64,000 nucleotides of DNA from Leisingera aquaemixtae (GTDB taxonomy: Bacteria > Pseudomonadota > Alphaproteobacteria > Rhodobacterales > Rhodobacteraceae). How positions within the stretch are numbered: the stretch's first letter is position 1; each line of letters opens with the position of its first letter. The position numbers and the translations under genes are program-made. Location of the stretch: positions 248,001-312,000 of the forward strand of contig NZ_CYSR01000021.1 in the NCBI RefSeq assembly GCF_001458395.1. The letters are read 5' to 3'. The notes beneath the pieces were generated by a model. The model had not been told where the DNA came from and did no database searches. It saw only the letters and a program-made list of their open reading frames with translations. This document shows positions 54,682 to 63,962 of the stretch, one piece after another.

Positions 54682-54692
54682 CAGCGCGTTAA
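54678..54692 (+). promoter_or_regulatory. Perfect CtrA-type site overlapping the pgeF stop
   Basis: TTAA-CAGCGCG-TTAA fits the CtrA consensus at all eight positions. It heads the 285-base gap before a 40-residue gene at 54967; regulation of that gene is inferred from position only. The rest of the gap has no other gene. Confidence 0.45.
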
Positions 54693-54966
54693 CCTTGCAG
54701 ATTGCGGCGGATTCTCTGAAATTTTGCCGCATTTGCCACCGCCCGCTGCGCCATCTCCCCTGCCCGGCGGAATTTTCTGAACGAATCCAGCCGCCTGCCC
54801 CGTATGTCCGCCCCGCCCTCCTGTCCCTGGCGCGGGCCCGGCGGCGGCAAAATTGCCCCGCGCAGGCCTTAATTGCGGCGCAATGATTACCCATAAAGAG
54901 ATCACAAAAATAACCAGCTGCCGTCCCGCAGAGGGGCGGCGCTGCCGGGCGAAGGACAGACAGACC

Positions 54967-55089
54967 ATGAAAATGAACAAGCGTTTCATTGCTTCCATCA
55001 TCCGCGCCGCCAAGAGCGGGACCGCGGACCTGCCCTGGGCCGCCGCACGCCAGCCTGACCGCCAGGCGTCCAAGCGGAAACTGGTTTAA
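54967..55089 (+). CDS. 40-residue basic protein
   Basis: The product reads MKMNKRFIASIIRAAKSGTADL at the start, then PWAAARQPDRQASKRKLV, with a net positive charge. No signal peptide or membrane helix is clear. GAAGGA lies about 13 bases upstream. Small basic proteins with an initial MNKRFIASII-like helix recur in the clade, so it may be real, but the shortness makes this uncertain. It could be DNA- or membrane-associated. The 285-base region upstream has a perfect CtrA-type site. Confidence 0.5.
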   Translation: MKMNKRFIASIIRAAKSGTADLPWAAARQPDRQASKRKLV

Positions 55090-55374
55090 CGCCGGGGACG
55101 GGTGCCCTGGCGGCGGGCCGGACTGGCGCAGCCGCGCCAGCCCAAGTCCGCCGCCGGGGCACCCAGCCCGCCGGGCAAACCCCGGGACAGGCGTGATGCG
55201 CCCTCCGCCGAATCATCCCGTCTCCGCCCCGGCCAGCCGTTAACCAGTTCGCTTCAGATTTTTTGACAATTCGAATTAAATCCCGCCACACTCAGGCACA
55301 CATATCGTTCAAGCGCGTCTGTGTTGCCGGTGGGGGCCGATGCAAACGGGCAGTTTGAAAGGAAAGGTCCGGTT

Positions 55375-56160
55375 ATGACCATCCCCCACTCGCTGCAGCG
55401 GGCTGCAGCCAATGCCGTCGAAACCACGTCAATCCTGCAGGACCCGGCGGTTCTGCGGGCGGCCAACAAGCCGCAATTGCGCCGCTACGAGGTCAGCAGC
55501 CTGCTGCCCGGCGGCGGCATCTCGGAAACCCGCCACATCGCCCCGGCGCTGCCGCTGTTCGAGGACGCCTTCTGCGCGTTTTCCCGCGGCTCGCTGGTGG
55601 AAACCGCCAGCGGCCCGATCGCGGTCGAGGATCTGCTGCCTGGCGATGAAATCCTGACCAGCGGCGGCGGCAGCCAGCCGCTGGTGTGGATCGGCCGCAC
55701 CAGCCTGCTGCCGGCCCGGCCCGGCAGCCGCGGCCGCAGCCACCGGCTCACCAGCTTCATGGCCGACAGCCTCGGCCTGCAAAAACCGTCCGCCAGCCTG
55801 GTGGCCGGCCCTGCCGCCCGGCTGCTCCGCACGCCGCCGCACCTGCAGGGCAGCGGCAAGGGCCCGCTGCTGACCCCCGCGGCCGCGTTTCAGGACGGGA
55901 TGAGCATCTTTGAAACCGCGCCGCCGACGCCGGTGGACATGTACCACCTGTGCCTGCCGCGCCATGCGGTGATCAATGCCGGCGGGCTGGAGTTTGAAAC
56001 CTACCACCCCGGCCCGGATGCGCTGAAGCTCGCCAGCTATGCCATCAAGACCCTGTTTTTGAACATGTTCTCCCACGCCGACAGCATCAGGGACTTCGGC
56101 CCGCTGGCCTACCCCCGTGCCGACGGCCAGGGCGGCAGCGCCGGCGGCCCGCTGCTGTGA
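55375..56160 (+). CDS. Hint (Hedgehog/intein-type) domain protein
   Basis: The 261-residue protein carries a stand-alone Hint domain: [37 protein letters not shown] near residue 60, [22 protein letters not shown] HINT-B His region, and [25 protein letters not shown] near 190. The usual Cys right before F of CFxxGT is replaced by Ala here (the Cys sits one residue earlier), so self-splicing is doubtful. Such proteins abound in Rhodobacteraceae, often as exported or processed factors of unknown use. ATG 55375 follows AAAGGAAAGG. Confidence 0.86.
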   Translation: MTIPHSLQRAAANAVETTSILQDPAVLRAANKPQLRRYEVSSLLPGGGISETRHIAPALPLFEDAFCAFSRGSLVETASGPIAVEDLLPGDEILTSGGGSQPLVWIGRTSLLPARPGSRGRSHRLTSFMADSLGLQKPSASLVAGPAARLLRTPPHLQGSGKGPLLTPAAAFQDGMSIFETAPPTPVDMYHLCLPRHAVINAGGLEFETYHPGPDALKLASYAIKTLFLNMFSHADSIRDFGPLAYPRADGQGGSAGGPLL

Positions 56161-56205
56161 TTTCCCTGCCGGCGGCCTGTCCGCCGCCGGCACAGGGGCT
56201 GCGGG

Positions 56206-56640
56206 TCAGTTCATGCCGCGCACATAGCGCACCAGCTGGCTGGCATTGAACTGCTCCTCGTCGATGATGCTTTTCATCAGGTCGCCGATCGAAACGATTC
56301 CGGCCAGTTCGCCGTCCTTCAGCACCGGCAGATGGCGGACATGCTTCTCCACCATCACCGCCATGCAGGCCTCGGCGCTCTGCCCCGGCTCGACGCCATA
56401 GAAATCCGTCGCCATCACATCGGCAAGCGGCGTCGTCGGAGAGGTCTTGCCCGCCAGAAACACCTTGCGGGTATAGTGCCGCTCGGTGAAAATCCCGGCC
56501 AGCTTGCCGCCGGACATCACCAGCACGGAGCCCACATCCTCCTCCGCCATCAGCTTCAAGGCGTCGACCACCATGGCCTCCGTCGGAAGCGTGTGCAGGG
56601 TGCCGCCCTTCGCATCGAGAATTTGCTGAACAGTTGCCAT
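56206..56640 (-). CDS. CBS domain-pair protein
   Basis: This 144-residue protein consists of two CBS motifs: residues ~14-62 (TLHTLPTEAMVVDALKLMAEEDVGSVLVMSGGKLAGIFTERH) and ~80-130 (GVEPGQSAEACMAVMVEKHVRHLPVLKDGELAGIVSIGDLMK), forming one Bateman module that usually binds adenosyl ligands such as AMP or ATP. No effector domain is attached. ATG 56640 follows GGAGGTG; an upstream in-frame start is less likely. An FnrL-like site lies about 95 bases upstream. Confidence 0.9.
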   Translation of the reverse strand: MATVQQILDAKGGTLHTLPTEAMVVDALKLMAEEDVGSVLVMSGGKLAGIFTERHYTRKVFLAGKTSPTTPLADVMATDFYGVEPGQSAEACMAVMVEKHVRHLPVLKDGELAGIVSIGDLMKSIIDEEQFNASQLVRYVRGMN

Positions 56641-56734
56641 CGTTACACCTCCAGTCGGCGGAACAACGACCGGGTCAAACCGATCAACCGGCATGCCCCG
56701 CCTTACCAGCATCCGGGGTTTCCCCCTCGCGTCA

Positions 56735-56748
56735 ATGACTTGGATCAA
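56735..56748 (-). promoter_or_regulatory. FnrL-like site upstream of the CBS gene
   Basis: ATGAC-TTGG-ATCAA matches nine of ten bases of TTGAY-N4-RTCAA, about 95 bases before the CBS start codon. Overlapping ACTTGGATCAAGT is also symmetrical. Confidence 0.4.
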
Positions 56749-56807
56749 GTAGCCCCGGCACCGCCCTGCAAAAGGGCCGCCGCCGGCACGCGCCGGGCGG
56801 CTCCGGC

Positions 56808-57308
56808 TCAGGCCTCGCGGGCCAGCCGCTCCTCCAGCACCTCAAACGGCACGCCCGGCTCATCCTTGGCGCCGCGGATCACCAGCGAGGTCTTGACGCT
56901 GGCCACATTCGGCGTGGTCAGCAGCTCGCCGGTCAGGAAGCTTTGAAAGGTGCTCAGATCCGGCGACACGCATTTCAGGATGAAATCCACCTCGCCGTTC
57001 AGCATGTGGCACTCGCGCACCAACGGCCAGCTGCGGCATTTCTCCTCAAAGGCGCTCAGCTCCACCTCGGCCTGGCTCTCCAGCCCCACCATGGCAAAGA
57101 CCTGCACCTCGAAGCCCAGCTCGCGGGCGTTCACATCCGCATGATAGCCGTGAATCAGCCCGGCCTCCTCCAGCGCCCGCACCCGGCGCAGACAGGGCGG
57201 CGCCGAGATGCCGACCCGCTTGGCCAGCTCCACGTTGGTCATCCGCCCATCGGCCTGAAGCTCCGACAAAATCTTGCGATCAATCGGATCTAGACGGGTT
57301 GTGACCAT
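56808..57308 (-). CDS. Lrp/AsnC family transcriptional regulator
   Basis: The 166-residue product has the AsnC-type winged helix at residues 7-60 (LDPIDRKILSELQADGRMTNVELAKRVGISAPPCLRRVRALEEAGLI) and the RAM ligand-binding domain after a strand linker (FEVQVFAMVGLESQAEVE, then ECHMLNGEVDFILKCVSPDL). It would bind amino acids and form octamers. It is divergent from trxB, with 238 bases between, and its own promoter has two GCGCAATA repeats 21 bases apart, a spacing suited to Lrp binding. Confidence 0.93.
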   Translation of the reverse strand: MVTTRLDPIDRKILSELQADGRMTNVELAKRVGISAPPCLRRVRALEEAGLIHGYHADVNARELGFEVQVFAMVGLESQAEVELSAFEEKCRSWPLVRECHMLNGEVDFILKCVSPDLSTFQSFLTGELLTTPNVASVKTSLVIRGAKDEPGVPFEVLEERLAREA

Positions 57309-57358
57309 GCTGGAAACTCCTGTGAACTTTGCGTTTCTTATAGCACCGCCGCCGGGCT

Positions 57359-57387
57359 GCGCAATAATGTTTCATCACCGCGCAATA
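57359..57387. promoter_or_regulatory. Two GCGCAATA direct repeats, two helical turns apart
   Basis: GCGCAATA occurs at 57359-57366 and 57380-57387, an exact 21-base period, in the AT-richer part of the divergent Lrp/trxB region. Lrp-type proteins bind such phased arrays; the link is inference. Confidence 0.4.
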
Positions 57388-57537
57388 TTCTTTGCACTCC
57401 GAAGGTGCAAGCGGCAATCCGGGGCGGCAGCGGCACCAGCGCCAGGCACCCCGGCACGGCTGGGGGGTTTAAGCCAGCGGGTCCTGCCGCTATATGCATT
57501 TCCTGACGGCGGCAAGCCCGCCATGCTGCTTACGTAA

Positions 57538-58488
<951 letters not shown>

Positions 58489-58494
58489 CCCCGG

Positions 58495-58833
58495 ATGCCG
58501 CATGATTTCGCCGCGCAACGGGCCGGAACCGTTGCGGCATTCAACGACATGCAGGCCGAACACGGCCTGCCGGAGGCGGCGGACGTGGATTACTTCTTCG
58601 TCCCCGCCCGCGACGGCGCCGACTGGCGCAAGCTGGCCGATGACCTGAGCCGCGAGTGCTACCTCTGCAACTGGGTCAGCGGAAAAGACGCCGAGGGCGG
58701 CAGCCCGTATCTGGCCGCCACCCTGCCGGATCAGATCATCTCCGCCACCGGCATCTGGATCGGCGAGGAAGTCGCCACCCGCGCTGCCCTCTCCCACGGC
58801 TTTGCCCCCGACGGCTGGGGCCTGGAGGGCTGA
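58495..58833 (+). CDS. RraB-type ribonuclease E regulator domain protein
   Basis: This 112-residue soluble protein resembles the RraB domain: HDFAAQRAGTVAAFNDMQAEHGLPEAADVDYFFVPARDGADWRKLADDLSRECYLCNW, shown by its key residues DYFFVPA and DWRKLADDL. E. coli RraB inhibits RNase E; in alphaproteobacteria the role is unproven. It begins six bases after trxB and is probably co-transcribed. An 81-base gap separates it from the cyclase gene. Confidence 0.75.
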   Translation: MPHDFAAQRAGTVAAFNDMQAEHGLPEAADVDYFFVPARDGADWRKLADDLSRECYLCNWVSGKDAEGGSPYLAATLPDQIISATGIWIGEEVATRAALSHGFAPDGWGLEG

Positions 58834-58914
58834 GCGCCCGCCACCCCCGGCATTGACCCCAGGCCCCCGCCCCCGCAGTCTGCCCTCAGCGGACCGCAGG
58901 ACAGGAGGACCGGC

Positions 58915-60594
58915 GTGGCAAGCGCGCTCTGGCAGGGCAACTGGATCACCCGCACCCGGATCACCACCGGACTGGTGCTGTTCACCTATGCCTTCTTCCA
59001 CTTCCTCAACATCGGCCTGGGCTTGCTGTCGCCAGACTGGATGGAAGCCTTCCAGGACGTCCGCCAGCTGATCACCCGCAGCGTCCTGGGCGGTCTCATC
59101 CTCTATACCGCGCTGATCCTTCATGCCGGGCTGGCGCTGTGGAGCCTGGCCCGCCGCCGCACCCTGCGGATGCGCCCGGCGGCGGCGCTGCAAATGCTGC
59201 TCGGGTTTCTGATCCCGCTGCAGCTGCTCAGCCATCTGGCCTACACCCGCTATTCGCATGAAATCTACGGCGTCAACGACGAGATGGCCTATGTGATCGT
59301 GCTGATGTGGGCCTCGCCCGAGGCCTGGCAGCAAAGCGCGCTGCTGCTGGCGGTGTGGATCCACGGTTGCATCGGCCTGCATTACTGGCTGCGGCTGACC
59401 CGCTGGTGGCGGCGGCTGATCCCGTGGATGGCCGGGCTGGCGGTGCTGATCCCCGGCTTTGCCCTGGCCGGCTTCCTGACCGAAGGCCGCCGCATCCACG
59501 GCCTGTTCGTAGAGGGCAGCCAGCGCCCGGCGCTGATGGAGGACTTCAACTGGCCCAGCCGCGAGGTTTTTGCCGAGCTGCTCCTGACCGACAGCCGCTG
59601 GTTCACGGCGTTCCTGCTGCTCTTGGGGCTGGCGGCGGCGGCGCATGTGCTGAACCGGCTGCTGCGGCGGCGCCGCGCGGTGCGCATCCGCTATGCCTTC
59701 GGCCCGGAAATCCGCGCCGAACGCGGCCTCACCCTGCTGCAGATGTCGCAGGCGGGCGGCGCCCAGCACACCTCCCTGTGCGGCGGCAAGGGCCGCTGCA
59801 CCACCTGCCGGGTGGGGGGGGAGGAAGGCGGCGACACCCTGCCGCCCCCCGCCCCGCCCGAGGCGCGCAGCCTCGCCCGCGTCAAGGCGCCCGCCAATAT
59901 GCGGCTGGCCTGCCAGATCCGCCCGGAGGCGCCGCTGACCGTCACCCGCATGTTCCGCCCCGACGGCCGCAAGACCCGCGCCCATGCCAGCCAGGGCAGC
60001 GAACAGCAGCTGGCGGTGCTGTTCCTGGACATGCGCGGCTTTACCGCCCGCACCGCCGGCCAGCTGCCCTATGACGTGGTGTTCCTGCTGAACCGCTTCT
60101 TCGACGCCATCGTCCCCGCCGTCACCAGGGCTGGCGGCACGGTGGACAAATACCTGGGCGACGGCCTGCTGGCGCTGTTCGAGGCCCCCACCCCCGCACG
60201 CTCCGCCGAGGCGGCGCTGGAGGCCGCCGCCGCCATCGGCACCGCGCTGCAGGACTTCAATGCCCGGCTGGCCGCGGACGGCGAGCCGCAGATCCGCATC
60301 GGCATCGGCATTCATCTGGGCCAATTGGTGCTGGGCGAGATCGGCAGCGCCGGCCACGCCCCGCGCACCATCATCGGCGGCAGCGTCAACACCGCCAGCC
60401 GGCTGGAGGCCAAGACCAAGGATCTGGGAATCGAACTGCTGGTGTCCGCCCGGGTGCTGCAGGCGGCGGGCTACCCGCTGGACCGGTTTCCGCTGCAGGA
60501 GTTCCAGCTCAGGGGCGTCTCCCGGCCGCTGGCGGCGCTGGCGGTGGAGCAGGCCGCCGCGCTGCCGCGGCTGCTGGCCAAAGAACAGGGTTAA
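58915..60594 (+). CDS. Membrane [2Fe-2S] class III adenylate/guanylate cyclase
   Basis: The 559-residue protein has three parts. Residues 1-~265 hold about six membrane helices with inward-facing histidines (H29, H70, H107, H115, H150, H156), a pattern like haem-binding SdhC-type anchors. Residues ~270-345 form a plant-type [2Fe-2S] domain: C289-x5-C295-x2-C298 and C333. Residues ~360-545 form a class III cyclase with both metal aspartates (D372 in FLDMRGFTAR, D416 in YLGDGLLALF) and GGSVNTASRLE. It probably makes cAMP or cGMP in response to quinone, oxygen or redox state. The GTG start follows AGGAGG. Known relatives include CyaC-type cyclases of rhizobia. Confidence 0.88.
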   Translation: MASALWQGNWITRTRITTGLVLFTYAFFHFLNIGLGLLSPDWMEAFQDVRQLITRSVLGGLILYTALILHAGLALWSLARRRTLRMRPAAALQMLLGFLIPLQLLSHLAYTRYSHEIYGVNDEMAYVIVLMWASPEAWQQSALLLAVWIHGCIGLHYWLRLTRWWRRLIPWMAGLAVLIPGFALAGFLTEGRRIHGLFVEGSQRPALMEDFNWPSREVFAELLLTDSRWFTAFLLLLGLAAAAHVLNRLLRRRRAVRIRYAFGPEIRAERGLTLLQMSQAGGAQHTSLCGGKGRCTTCRVGGEEGGDTLPPPAPPEARSLARVKAPANMRLACQIRPEAPLTVTRMFRPDGRKTRAHASQGSEQQLAVLFLDMRGFTARTAGQLPYDVVFLLNRFFDAIVPAVTRAGGTVDKYLGDGLLALFEAPTPARSAEAALEAAAAIGTALQDFNARLAADGEPQIRIGIGIHLGQLVLGEIGSAGHAPRTIIGGSVNTASRLEAKTKDLGIELLVSARVLQAAGYPLDRFPLQEFQLRGVSRPLAALAVEQAAALPRLLAKEQG

Positions 60595-60781
60595 GCCCTG
60601 CCCGCGGCCCCGCGAACACCCGTTTCCGCCCCGGCGCCGGACCCGGACGATCCCGCCCGCATAACACGCCTTAGGAGAACTTTCTGCCGCACACCCGGAT
60701 GCGTTGCAGCACGGCAACGCGGCAGAAAATCGCCAATCCGAGGCAATTCCCCCTTTGATTCCCGGCCGAACCATGCAATGC

Positions 60782-60795
60782 GTTCACGCGTGAAC
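60782..60795. promoter_or_regulatory. Perfect 14-bp palindrome upstream of the MarR-ATP sulfurylase fusion
   Basis: GTTCACGCGTGAAC lies 34-47 bases before the GTG start of the fusion gene. It could be an operator for the fused MarR-like domain itself. The gap 60595-60828 has nothing else notable. Confidence 0.5.
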
Positions 60796-60828
60796 ACACT
60801 TTGACCCCCGCCCTGGACCCGCTGCGCC

Positions 60829-62904
60829 GTGCCTGAGACCCTGACCACATCCACCCCGGACGAGCAAGACCTGCTCTTCCGCCTCCTGCGCCAGCTCGAT
60901 GCGGCGCCGGATGCCTCGCAGCGGACTACCGCCGCGGCGCTGGGGATCTCGCTGGGACGGCTCAACACCTTGCTGCGGTCTGCGGCAGAGGGCGGCCTGG
61001 TCACCGTCAGCGCCCGCCCCGGCCCCGACAAGCGGCAGCGGTTTGCCTATTCGCTGACCACCCGCGGCGCGGCGGAGAAAGTGCGGCTCACCGATCAATT
61101 CCTCGCCCGCAAGCTCGCAGACTACAACGCGCTGCATGCGGAACTCACCGGCTCCGCTAGCGGCCTCCCCCCTCTCAAACACAGGACCAACCCGATGCAA
61201 AGCAACCTGGCTCCCATTCCTGAGCTTTATGTCTCCTACGAAAGCGCCCAGAAACTGAAGGTCGAAGCGGCCGATCTGGTCAGCTGGGATCTGACCCCGC
61301 GCCAGATCTGCGACCTGGAGCTCTTGATGAACGGCGGCTTCAACCCGCTGAAGGGGTTCCTGTCTCAGGCAGACTACGACGGCGTCATCGAAAACATGCG
61401 CCTGGCCGACGGCACCCTGTGGCCGATGCCGATCACCCTGGACGTCTCCGAAGACTTCGCCGCCAAGCTCGAAGCGGGCCAGGACATTGCCCTGCGCGAC
61501 CAGGAAGGCGTGATCCTCGCCACCATGACCGTGACCGACAACTGGGTGCCGAACAAGGCGCGCGAGGCGGAGAAGGTCTTTGGCGCCGATGACGACGCCC
61601 ACCCGGCAGTGAACTACCTGCACAACACCGCGGGCAAGGTCTACCTGGGCGGCCCCGTGACCGGCATCCAGCAGCCCGTCCACTATGACTTCCGCGGCCG
61701 CCGCGACACCCCGAACGAGCTGCGCGCCTATTTCCGCAAGCTGGGCTGGAACAAGGTTGTTGCCTTCCAGACCCGCAACCCGCTGCACCGCGCCCACCAG
61801 GAGCTGACCTTCCGCGCCGCGCGCGAAGCCCAGGCCAACCTGCTGATCCACCCGGTGGTCGGCATGACCAAGCCGGGCGACGTTGACCACTTCACCCGCG
61901 TGCGCTGCTACGAGGCGGTGCTGGACAAATACCCGGCCGCCACCACCTCCATGTCGCTCTTGAACCTGGCAATGCGTATGGCAGGCCCGCGCGAGGCGGT
62001 CTGGCACGGCCTGATCCGCAAGAACCACGGCTGCACCCATTTCATCGTCGGCCGCGACCACGCAGGCCCCGGCAAGAACTCTGCCGGCGAGGACTTCTAT
62101 GGCCCCTATGACGCACAGGAGCTGTTCCGCGAGTTCCAGGGCGAAATGGGCATCGAAATGGTCGACTTCAAACACATGGTCTATGTGCAGGAGCGCGCCC
62201 AGTACGAGCCGAACGACGAGATCGAAGACCGCGACAACGTCACCATCCTGAACATCTCCGGCACCGAACTGCGCCGCCGCCTGGCCGAAGGCCTGGAAAT
62301 CCCGGAATGGTTCTCCTTCCCGGAAGTGGTGTCCGAACTGCGCAAGACCAAGCCGCCGCGCTCCAAGCAGGGCTTCACCGTGTTCTTCACCGGCTTCTCT
62401 GGCTCCGGCAAATCCACCATCGCCAACGCGCTGATGGTCAAGCTGATGGAAATGGGCGGCCGCCCGGTGACCCTGCTCGATGGCGACATCGTGCGGAAAA
62501 ACCTCAGCTCCGAGCTGGGCTTCTCGAAAGAGCACCGCGACCTCAACATCCGCCGCATCGGCTATGTGGCGTCTGAGATCACCAAGAACGGCGGCATCGC
62601 CATCTGCGCCCCGATCGCGCCCTACGCCACCACCCGCCGCGCCGTGCGCGAGGACGTGGAACAGTTCGGCGCCTTCGTCGAAGTGCACGTTGCCACCTCG
62701 ATCGAGGAATGCGAGCGCCGCGACCGCAAGGGTCTGTATAAACTGGCCCGCGAAGGCAAGATCAAGGAGTTCACCGGCATCTCCGACCCCTACGACGTGC
62801 CGCAGAACGCCGAACTGGTGGTCGAGACCGAGAACGTCGACGTCGACAACTGCGCCCACCAGGTGCTCTTGAAGCTGGAAAGCATGGGCCTGATCAAGGC
62901 CTGA
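60829..62904 (+). CDS. MarR-type EPS-associated regulator fused to bifunctional ATP sulfurylase/APS kinase
   Basis: The single frame encodes 691 residues. Residues ~8-105 read like the MarR-family EPS-associated regulators: LLFRLLRQLDAAPDASQRTTAAALGISLGRLNTLLRSAAEGGLV, then a wing and EKVRLTDQFLARKLADYNALHAEL. From residue 123 (MQSNLAPIPELYVSYES) on it is ATP sulfurylase (TRNPLHRAHQELTFRAA, VGRDHAGPGKNS) and then APS kinase (FTGFSGSGKSTIANAL near 523, GDIVRKNLSSELGFS). No stop separates them. An internal ATG (61195) has AGGA eight bases upstream, so a 569-residue enzyme without the regulator could also be made. The product is PAPS from sulfate and ATP. Confidence 0.88.
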   Translation: MPETLTTSTPDEQDLLFRLLRQLDAAPDASQRTTAAALGISLGRLNTLLRSAAEGGLVTVSARPGPDKRQRFAYSLTTRGAAEKVRLTDQFLARKLADYNALHAELTGSASGLPPLKHRTNPMQSNLAPIPELYVSYESAQKLKVEAADLVSWDLTPRQICDLELLMNGGFNPLKGFLSQADYDGVIENMRLADGTLWPMPITLDVSEDFAAKLEAGQDIALRDQEGVILATMTVTDNWVPNKAREAEKVFGADDDAHPAVNYLHNTAGKVYLGGPVTGIQQPVHYDFRGRRDTPNELRAYFRKLGWNKVVAFQTRNPLHRAHQELTFRAAREAQANLLIHPVVGMTKPGDVDHFTRVRCYEAVLDKYPAATTSMSLLNLAMRMAGPREAVWHGLIRKNHGCTHFIVGRDHAGPGKNSAGEDFYGPYDAQELFREFQGEMGIEMVDFKHMVYVQERAQYEPNDEIEDRDNVTILNISGTELRRRLAEGLEIPEWFSFPEVVSELRKTKPPRSKQGFTVFFTGFSGSGKSTIANALMVKLMEMGGRPVTLLDGDIVRKNLSSELGFSKEHRDLNIRRIGYVASEITKNGGIAICAPIAPYATTRRAVREDVEQFGAFVEVHVATSIEECERRDRKGLYKLAREGKIKEFTGISDPYDVPQNAELVVETENVDVDNCAHQVLLKLESMGLIKA

Positions 62905-62931
62905 GCCTGACAGCAGCACAAGACCGCAGAG

Positions 62932-62958
62932 CGGCCCGCCAATTGGCGGGCCGTTTTC
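62932..62958 (+). terminator. Terminator after the sulfurylase/kinase gene
   Basis: CGGCCCGCC / GGCGGGCCG form a 9-bp stem with an AATT loop followed by TTTTCC. Confidence 0.88.
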
Positions 62959-63146
62959 CGATTGGCCGATTGCGGGCAGTGGCAGCCGCCGCACCGTTCC
63001 GGCAGCCCCCGCCTCCCCGCCGGCGCTTTGGTCAAAAAGGCAACGGTCCCCCGCTGATGCGCATGGGGCTGCCCCGGAACGCTTCCCGGATCGGCGGAAA
63101 ACCGCTAATCATCCAGCAAAAATACAGCATTACAGGCGGATTTCAG

Positions 63147-63962
63147 GTGCGTGTCGTTTCTCTTTGGATCGGTGAAGAGCTTCCGCTGCTGACACAGCTG
63201 GCGGTCATGTCCTGGCAGCGCCACACCTGCGGCGTCGACCTCTATGTCACTGACCCCGCCTGCCCGCCCCGCGGCGTGCCGCCCGGCGTCTGCCTCAAAC
63301 CGGCCGGAGAGATCCTGCCGCTGGATACGCTGGAGCGCCTGAAGCCCCTGATCCGCACCCGCTACAGCCCGCGGCAGGAGCGGCTCAGCTACTCCGACAT
63401 CTTCCGGATCGCGCTTCAGAAACAGGGCCTTGGGGTCTGGCTGGATACCGATGTCATCCTGTTCCAGGACTTCCAGCCGGACCCGGCCCGGGCCTGGTTC
63501 GCCTTCGACGGCGCGGCGACGGTGGGCTGCTCGGCGCTGTATTTCCCGCCCGGTGACCCCTTTGTCTGCGACTTCCTCAAGGTGCTTGACCATCCCGAGC
63601 TGTGGCCGGACTGGCTCGGCTTCAAACGGCGGGTGGTCAAACCCGCGCTGCTGCGCGCGCTTGGCCGGAAATTCCGCGCAACCGATCTCGGCATGACCGT
63701 CTATGGCAACGAGGCGATGGTGCGGATCCTCAAGCGGCAGAACCGCTTCGGGGAGGCCAAGCCGATGAAATCAATGTATTACCTGCCGGGCGCCAGCTGT
63801 GATTTCTATGACCCGGCGCACACGCAGGCGCTGCTTGGCCAGCCCGACATCATCGGCCTGCACGTGCATCAAAAAGGCCCCTCTACCCAGCCGCCCCGCA
63901 GCGGCAGCGCGTTTGATGTGACGCTGCGCGCCTACGGCCTGACCGCCGCGGTACCCGCCTGA
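63147..63962 (+). CDS. Putative sugar transferase with DxD motif
   Basis: The 271-residue soluble protein resembles glycosyltransferases of the Gly_transf_sug/GT32-like type: VRVVSLWIGEELPLLTQLAVMSWQRH at the start, LSYSDIFRIALQKQGLGVWLDTDVILF with the metal-binding DTD near residue 100, then AWFAFDGAATVGCSAL and a C-terminal DFYDPAHTQALLG, HVHQKGPS. It probably adds a sugar to a surface polysaccharide. The GTG start at 63147 (AGGCGG upstream) is preferred; a longer ATG frame would add about 30 atypical residues. It follows the PAPS gene after its terminator. Confidence 0.72.
   Translation: MRVVSLWIGEELPLLTQLAVMSWQRHTCGVDLYVTDPACPPRGVPPGVCLKPAGEILPLDTLERLKPLIRTRYSPRQERLSYSDIFRIALQKQGLGVWLDTDVILFQDFQPDPARAWFAFDGAATVGCSALYFPPGDPFVCDFLKVLDHPELWPDWLGFKRRVVKPALLRALGRKFRATDLGMTVYGNEAMVRILKRQNRFGEAKPMKSMYYLPGASCDFYDPAHTQALLGQPDIIGLHVHQKGPSTQPPRSGSAFDVTLRAYGLTAAVPA

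Noticed and set aside
60784-62994. Antisense frame across the sulfurylase fusion
   Set aside because: It shows no motif and mirrors the strong coding bias of the plus-strand gene.
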